From the NCBI GenBank assembly GCA_013146195.2, contig CM028377.1, positions 159,972,302 to 160,036,301 of the forward strand: a DNA stretch of 64,000 nucleotides, written 5' to 3'. The position numbers and the translations under genes were made by a program. The notes beneath the pieces are model-generated. The model had not been told where the DNA came from, made no database searches, and worked only from the letters and a program-made list of their open reading frames with translations. The DNA is from Codonopsis lanceolata. Its lineage: Eukaryota; Streptophyta; Magnoliopsida; Asterales; Campanulaceae. The stretch's first letter is position 1, and the number at the start of each line of letters is the position of its first letter. Positions 58,992 to 64,000 of the stretch are shown one piece after another.

Positions 58992-59799
58992 GGGCAAACT
59001 ACATAATTGGTCCCCGTAGTTTAAAGGGTTCTTGGTTTTTCGTCCCTGCACCTCGCAAATGGTTACACAGTTGGTCCTTTTGTCAACTTTTGGTCGTTAA
59101 GTTCGACCATGTGCCACGCACACGTGTTTGTGGGAGGGCAAAATAGACAATTCGTCTTACAACAGTACAGGGACCAATTGTGAAATATAAATAGAAAGAG
59201 TTAATGCTCCCAACACCCATACTCACATCAGTAGGTGAAACAAAAGGGTTATTTGAAGCGATTGACGCAAAATATGGTTAGGGTTCGCTTAGGGTTGGGT
59301 TTGATTCCACTAAACTCCTACAATGGCATGGATTCAAAGAAAAAGAGAAGAAGTGTGGGATGTTGATGATATTTACAGTAAAATATTCCTCTGTTTCTTC
59401 TTCGTAATTTAATTATTTTTAATTATTTGTACTGTAAAGGATCTTTAGCTTCTTTTGTTTTATGGGTTAGGGTCTAGGAAAAATGCATTGTTTAGAGACA
59501 TGAGATGTTGTTTGTTTGTATATCTGTCTGTAAAGCTTTCTTTGATTTTGAAAATGTCATTTTTTTGTAAACTGTTATTCGTTTGTCTGCTTCTTTGGTC
59601 CATGTATCACATTCCTCCATTTTGTTGATTTTTATATTATTATTTTGTATTTTAAATTGAATTTGTTGGTTATCAGTTCGAGGCCCTTTACATATTGTCA
59701 ATTTAAAACTCTCACTCTGCATTAGTGAGTAAAAAAAGATAGGACATGTGGCACCATGTGTTTGCATTTATATCTTATCTAGGTTGTGTTGTTGCATTT

Positions 59800-62332
59800 A
59801 CCACAGATCATGACTCAAATTGATTCAACATTGAGTTATACCATAGTGGAGAGTTTGACTACATTCCACATAGGGTTTATGGTAGGGGTTTTATTGATTA
59901 TTTTGGCTTTTGTCATCCTGATGAAATGTCGGTTCAAGAAATACACCAGATTATTAAGGATCTTGGTTATGATGGGATTATGCTTAACCATTATAAAGTT
60001 CCAACATTGGACCTTGAATATGAGTTGAAAGCTTTAGGGATAGATGATGACATGATGGCCGTTACCCAAATGGGAAAGAAACATAAATTAATTGAGGTGT
60101 ATTTGGAACATGGTGCCACTTATTGTGATGACTTCTTTGTGGAACCAACACTCAGAAGCTCTTTAGTTTTTTAGGAGTTGAATGCGTCAAATGAAAATAA
60201 AGCAACACTTAATCAATTGTTACTAACTTATAATGTGGATGATCATGCTGGTGTTATTGTTAGATTTGAATATGAATATCGAGAAGAAATGAGAGAAAAA
60301 GAACACCAGGTTGAGGTTGCGGTTGAGCATGATGATAATGCAGGCTTTGAATTTGAACATGGGGTTGAGGTTAGACCAACTCATGAATTTGAACATGAAC
60401 ATTTTGAGGTTGAGGTTGAACATGATGATGAACATTTAGAGTTTGACGAGGATTATAATCAATTTATTGATCCTGAGTATAACTTGTCTGGTAATGATAC
60501 TGATGATGTAGAGTTTGAAAAAAATTGACAAGTTAGTTGAGTGGGCAACTGTGAAAGCTAAGACGTTTCATAAGGGTAAGGGGAAGTCAAATATTTTAAC
60601 TAGTGAAGAAATAGATGTTGAATCTGATTATGCATGACTTATGGAGCATTGGAAGCTCTAATGATGAAGAGAACAAACAAAGAAAAAGAGGATTAGCCTT
60701 TCAATCTAAAAAAGAAATGAGAAATCCCGTGTACAAGTTATCAATGAAGTTTTCAAATACAGAGGAGGTGAAACAAGCATTAAAAGAGTACTCAATAAAG
60801 AATATGAGAGATATTCTTTTTATTTTTATATTTTTATATTTATTATTTTAATACATTGAAAGGCTACAATTATAGATATATGATATATTTGGTGTGGCTA
60901 GAACAAATAGTGCCTCTGGTGTCGGTGAGACTTTGAACACCCGACCTCTCGGTTAAGAGTAGTAATGTTCCGAGGTACCTCTGGTAGGATTTGAACACTC
61001 GACCTCTCCGTTAAGATAAACGAGTAGCTAAATGGGGCCTTTTGGGTAAGGCTTGAACAACGTTGCCTCTAAAGAAGCTTGAACACCCAACCTTTCTATT
61101 GAAAGTTGTAAAGTCCAGGTGTCTCTAGCGAGACTTGAATACCCGACCTCTCCGTTAGGATAAGTGAGCAGTACCAGTTGAGCTAGAGCTCGTTGGTGAA
61201 TAAGAGAGATATTCATTTAGTGAAAAATGACACAAAAGTATTAGGGCCAAGTGTTGGGGTTCCAAGTTATGTCCTTGGATTATACTTATTTAATTGTTGG
61301 GAAGTGAAAACATTTGTAAATGTGCATACATGTAGCCCTACCTATACAAATAGACATTTGACATGTGAGTGGGGTGTAAGGAGATTTATTGAGAGATTTA
61401 GGTCTACTCCTAACTGGTCATTGGAGGGTATAATGGTAACAGTTAGGGAAGAAACACACCTAAAAATTTCCACGAGTCAAGCATACAGAGCAAAAAGGAT
61501 TGCAGATGAGTTAAACCATGGAAACCATTCGGAGCAGTTTGGTTTACTATGGAATTACTGTGCACATATTAGGAGAACAAATCCCAACTCAACCATGGAA
61601 ATTGAGTTAAGATATGAGGATGGTGTGAATGCAGATGAAACAAAATTAAAAACAGATCTATTGTGAGCAAGAAAGAAGGATGCAAATGAGCAAAATAAAA
61701 CTAGAGTTGGTAAGGTGATCCCCACAAAGGTAGGGAGACATGGAAACGTAATGATTTGCAGTAAATGTGGTGGTATTGGTCATAACTCTAGGGTTTGTAA
61801 GGCTCATGGTTGTCAAGCAATAAAGAAAAGGAAGACAAAGATAAAACAACATGTGAGCAATTCTTGCAACTTCTATTTATTATCAACTCTAATCAATTCC
61901 TTCAGTTTCTTTTGTAGGGATTAAGGCAAGTCAATGTTGCAAGAGGTAAAGGTGCAACAACATTTGAGAGGCCATCGAGTGATTCTCAACCAGTTTCAAA
62001 AAGGGCTCAAATGACTCTTAGCAGTTCTTCCCAAGCTGTGAGCATTTATTGCATATTCTAATTCTTGCTTATGTATTTTTTTTTATTGTAATTCAAATTA
62101 TGTTTCTAATTCTTGCTTTTGTATATGTTTCTTTTGTACGCACCAAGAAAATCAAGTTTGCAGTAGAGAGATCATTAAGTGCTTCCCAACCAACTCCAAA
62201 CATGCCTCCATTAAGTTATTCCCAACCACAGTCCCACCCTTATTCAAGCAAATTCCCAACTCCAAAATTTACTTTGAAGGGGAAGAATTGTATAACCAGA
62301 CAAGACTTTCTCATGTTGATGCAAAAAAGATG
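59800..62332 (+). pseudogene. MURA-type transposase pseudogene without DDE domain
   Basis: After an acceptor (TTTACCACAG, about 59807) the sequence reads the N-terminal PB1-like domain of plant MULE transposases (DYFGFCHPDEMSVQEIHQII, 59900-60170; stop at 60172), an acidic His/Glu/Asp-rich linker (60178-60528), and the MuDR DNA-binding domain (KFSNTEEVKQALKEYSIKN, then after the SINE KRDIHLVKNDTK, WEVKTFVNVHTCSPTYTNRH, ISTSQAYRAKRIADELNHGN; to 61666). The catalytic DDE and SWIM domains are gone: the text jumps to GRHGNVMICSKCGGIGHNSR, the C-terminal CCHC knuckle (from 61758). A last exon after an intron (about 62040-62145) reads KIKFAVERSLSASQPTPNMP and ends at 62332. Confidence 0.75.
60817..61203 (-). 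mobile_element. SINE copy C (minus strand), full length, with 11-bp target duplication
   Basis: Flanked by GAGAGATATTC at 60806-60816 and 61204-61214. On the minus strand it has box A (TAGCTCAACTGG, 61174-61185), then successive GAGGTCGGGTATTCAAGTC, AAGGTTGGGTGTTCAAG, GAGGTCGAGTGTTCAAAT and GAGGTCGGGTGTTCAAAG modules, then TTGTAGCCTTTCAATG and an A/T-rich tail. It interrupts the MULE DNA-binding domain exactly within the coding segment. Confidence 0.9.
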
Positions 62333-63751
62333 AAACTGCCTAGTAATTGAAGCAATAATGTGGATTGAATTGTCTTACTTGGTTATGAATCATTTTATTG
62401 CTAGGAATTACACTTATTTTTGGACATAAACCGTGAAGTCCTACTTTTGTAAATGTAATGTCCTTATCATTGAATTCTTACCCTTGTTCATGTAATAGCC
62501 TAGAAGTGAATATTTATGTCCAACTTTTTTCAATTAAGTCACGAAGTAAACATTGAAGTAAGATATGAAGTCCTATTTTAGTGAATGTCAAGAGGATGTG
62601 ATTCTACTATGTTTTGTTTACATATTAATTGCATTTGTTTTGAATACATTGATTATGATGTTATTTCCTTTTGTTTTCATTGAAGTTCAAGATAAAGTTT
62701 TGTTTTGGTGAATCTCAAAAGGATGTGAATGTGATCATAACTCCTTTGTTTGTTTCAAGGTATATTTTTCTTCATAATAAAAATCATGGCATGTTTTTTT
62801 ATATTGGGAGTAATTACAACATTAGTTTGACAACCTCTTTTACAATTGAAATTGAAAATTCATAAGGTTTCAAACTTAGTACAAACACATGAACCAAAAA
62901 CTAGAAATTGAGGTTTGGAACCAAACACCAATAATGACTGATTTTTTTTTTCATAGCATACAACAACTTCTTCTATGTTTTTTTTTGTCAAGGTACAACC
63001 CTATTGGCCACTAGTGGCTCGAAATTTGCTTGAGTCATCACTGCTGCTTCATTCATCTACAAAAATTATCCAAGCAAGACTCACCCAAGCTACGAGAAGA
63101 CATATCCACAAATATTTTCAAGTACTCACCTACCTTCTTTGGTTGCCTTCATTTAAAGCTTCATTCTTCCTCAATCCTTCGCAGGTATAATCGCCACAGC
63201 CCAATGACACATTGGTGGATCAAACCAAAGGAAAAACCCACATAGATGTTGGTAGTTGAAAATGATATGATTTTTTTTTTCCAACATTGTGGTTTTATAA
63301 TCAACTGAATTGAACAATTGAAGAAAAAATTATCCACACGATCGATTACCATAACTCCAAAACCTTCTGCTGAGTTGAAATTAGACCAAGAAGTTAACAA
63401 TCATGTCTTAATTCCACATGAAAAATAAAATTACATTTTGGTTTTTTCAAATTTCAAGTGTCTATCATCAATTTTGATTTGCCTCTTTATTGCACTAGGG
63501 TTGACTTCCATAATTGGAGCCAGTTCTTTCCACTTTTTGCATTTGGTTCCTAAACTATTAAATGTGAGATGATTATTTTACCCTGTCCAAAATTCACGTG
63601 AGCTTTACGTATTGACTTAACAATTACAAAATAACAGATTTAGACGAAATAATCAACTTCGTTCGTACGAGGACCACTGACAAAAATTTTTTTATACAGG
63701 GATGAAAAACGAAACGCTCAAAACCACATGCACCAATTGTCTAGTTTGTTC

Positions 63752-64000
63752 AAAACAAATTGAAGAACAATTTCCTCGAACAAAGACAATACAGTACATA
63801 CCCACCTAGTATGGGAAACACAATGGGAGACAGGTCAGAGAGTCAGACAACAAAAAGTCCAAGGTTATTTTCGGGAAAATCTTATTTGTGAGACTATGCA
63901 AAGTCGACATTCATTTTGTGCAATCCTATTCTTCGTATCATCATACCCCAAAACTCACAATACCCAGAAACCCTTTTTAGAAATTTCAAGAGGGAGAATT
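63752..64000. other. Flank to the right of the MULE, nothing recognised
   Basis: No gene or repeat is supported in these last 249 bases. Confidence 0.5.

Larger units (their letters stand above)
58992..63751 (+). mobile_element. Mutator-like element (MULE), about 4.76 kb
   Basis: Inverted ends: the left reads GGGCAAACTACATAATTGGT and the reverse complement of the right reads GAACAAACTAGACAATTGGT. Similarity continues for about 55 bp to GTTTTTCGTCCCTG/GTTTTTCATCCCTG. The 9-bp flanks AAAGTAAAT (58983-58991) and AAAACAAAT (63752-63760) match at seven positions, as expected of an old Mutator duplication. Between the ends lies a transposase pseudogene with a SINE in it. Confidence 0.8.

Overview
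This window is plant nuclear DNA, almost certainly from a eudicot with a repeat-rich genome. The evidence is the set of repeats (Tekay-type chromovirus LTRs, Tat/Ogre-type Ty3/gypsy LTRs beginning TGTAGACACC, SIRE-type Ty1/copia pieces, L1-like LINEs, a tRNA-like SINE, PIF/Harbinger, hAT, Stowaway and Mutator elements) and a single convincing host gene, a two-RRM UBA2-family RNA-binding protein. Asterid or other eudicot placement cannot be settled from the sequence. I find no bacterial, organellar or viral block, no CRISPR array and no rRNA.

Layout. 1-8216: a Tekay chromovirus (5' LTR, decayed gag-pol with chromodomain, truncated 3' LTR). 8217-12606: a truncated minus-strand Tat/Ogre element (LTR, primer site, triplicated leader, broken gag). 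12607-16748: a minus-strand Tekay LTR holding an ORF1-only LINE (13498-15477). 16749-18797: a plant-mobile-domain pseudogene (minus) cut by a SINE. 19670-25750: a plus-strand Tat/Ogre element whose 5' LTR carries a hAT-like element with a Stowaway MITE inside; its internal part holds a PIF/Harbinger MITE and a tandem array of palindromic about 75-bp monomers. 25860-28640: a minus-strand SIRE gag with LTR. 28640-40800: probable 3' flank or 3' intron of the UBA2 gene, loaded with three or four plus-strand LINE pieces and a MITE. 40809-42139: UBA2 main exon (minus). 42551-42848: an unrecognised coding remnant. 42852-45232: a truncated Tekay-like LTR ending in about 390 bp of GTT/ATT microsatellite. 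45649-55610: the 3' end of a SIRE element (env-like ORF plus 3' LTR) into which two complete solo LTRs have inserted, each with a target-site duplication. 55618-56925: a SINE copy split by a 1.08-kb hAT element. 58992-63751: a Mutator-like element with a transposase pseudogene that lost its catalytic domain and carries a third SINE copy.

The window is therefore a nested stack of insertions around one functional gene. The order of events can be read from interruptions and target-site duplications. The most unusual structures are: the SINE family with one box A and several box-B-like modules; the palindromic satellite-like array; the ORF1-only LINE; a LINE block in permuted order (RT, then ORF1, endonuclease, 3' end); a leader triplication with a repeated primer-binding motif; and a GC palindrome held about 195 nt from the start of three otherwise diverged Tat/Ogre LTRs.

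All calls are read by eye from the sequence and translations. No database search or alignment program was run, so family names rest on remembered motifs and boundaries marked approximate should be taken as such.
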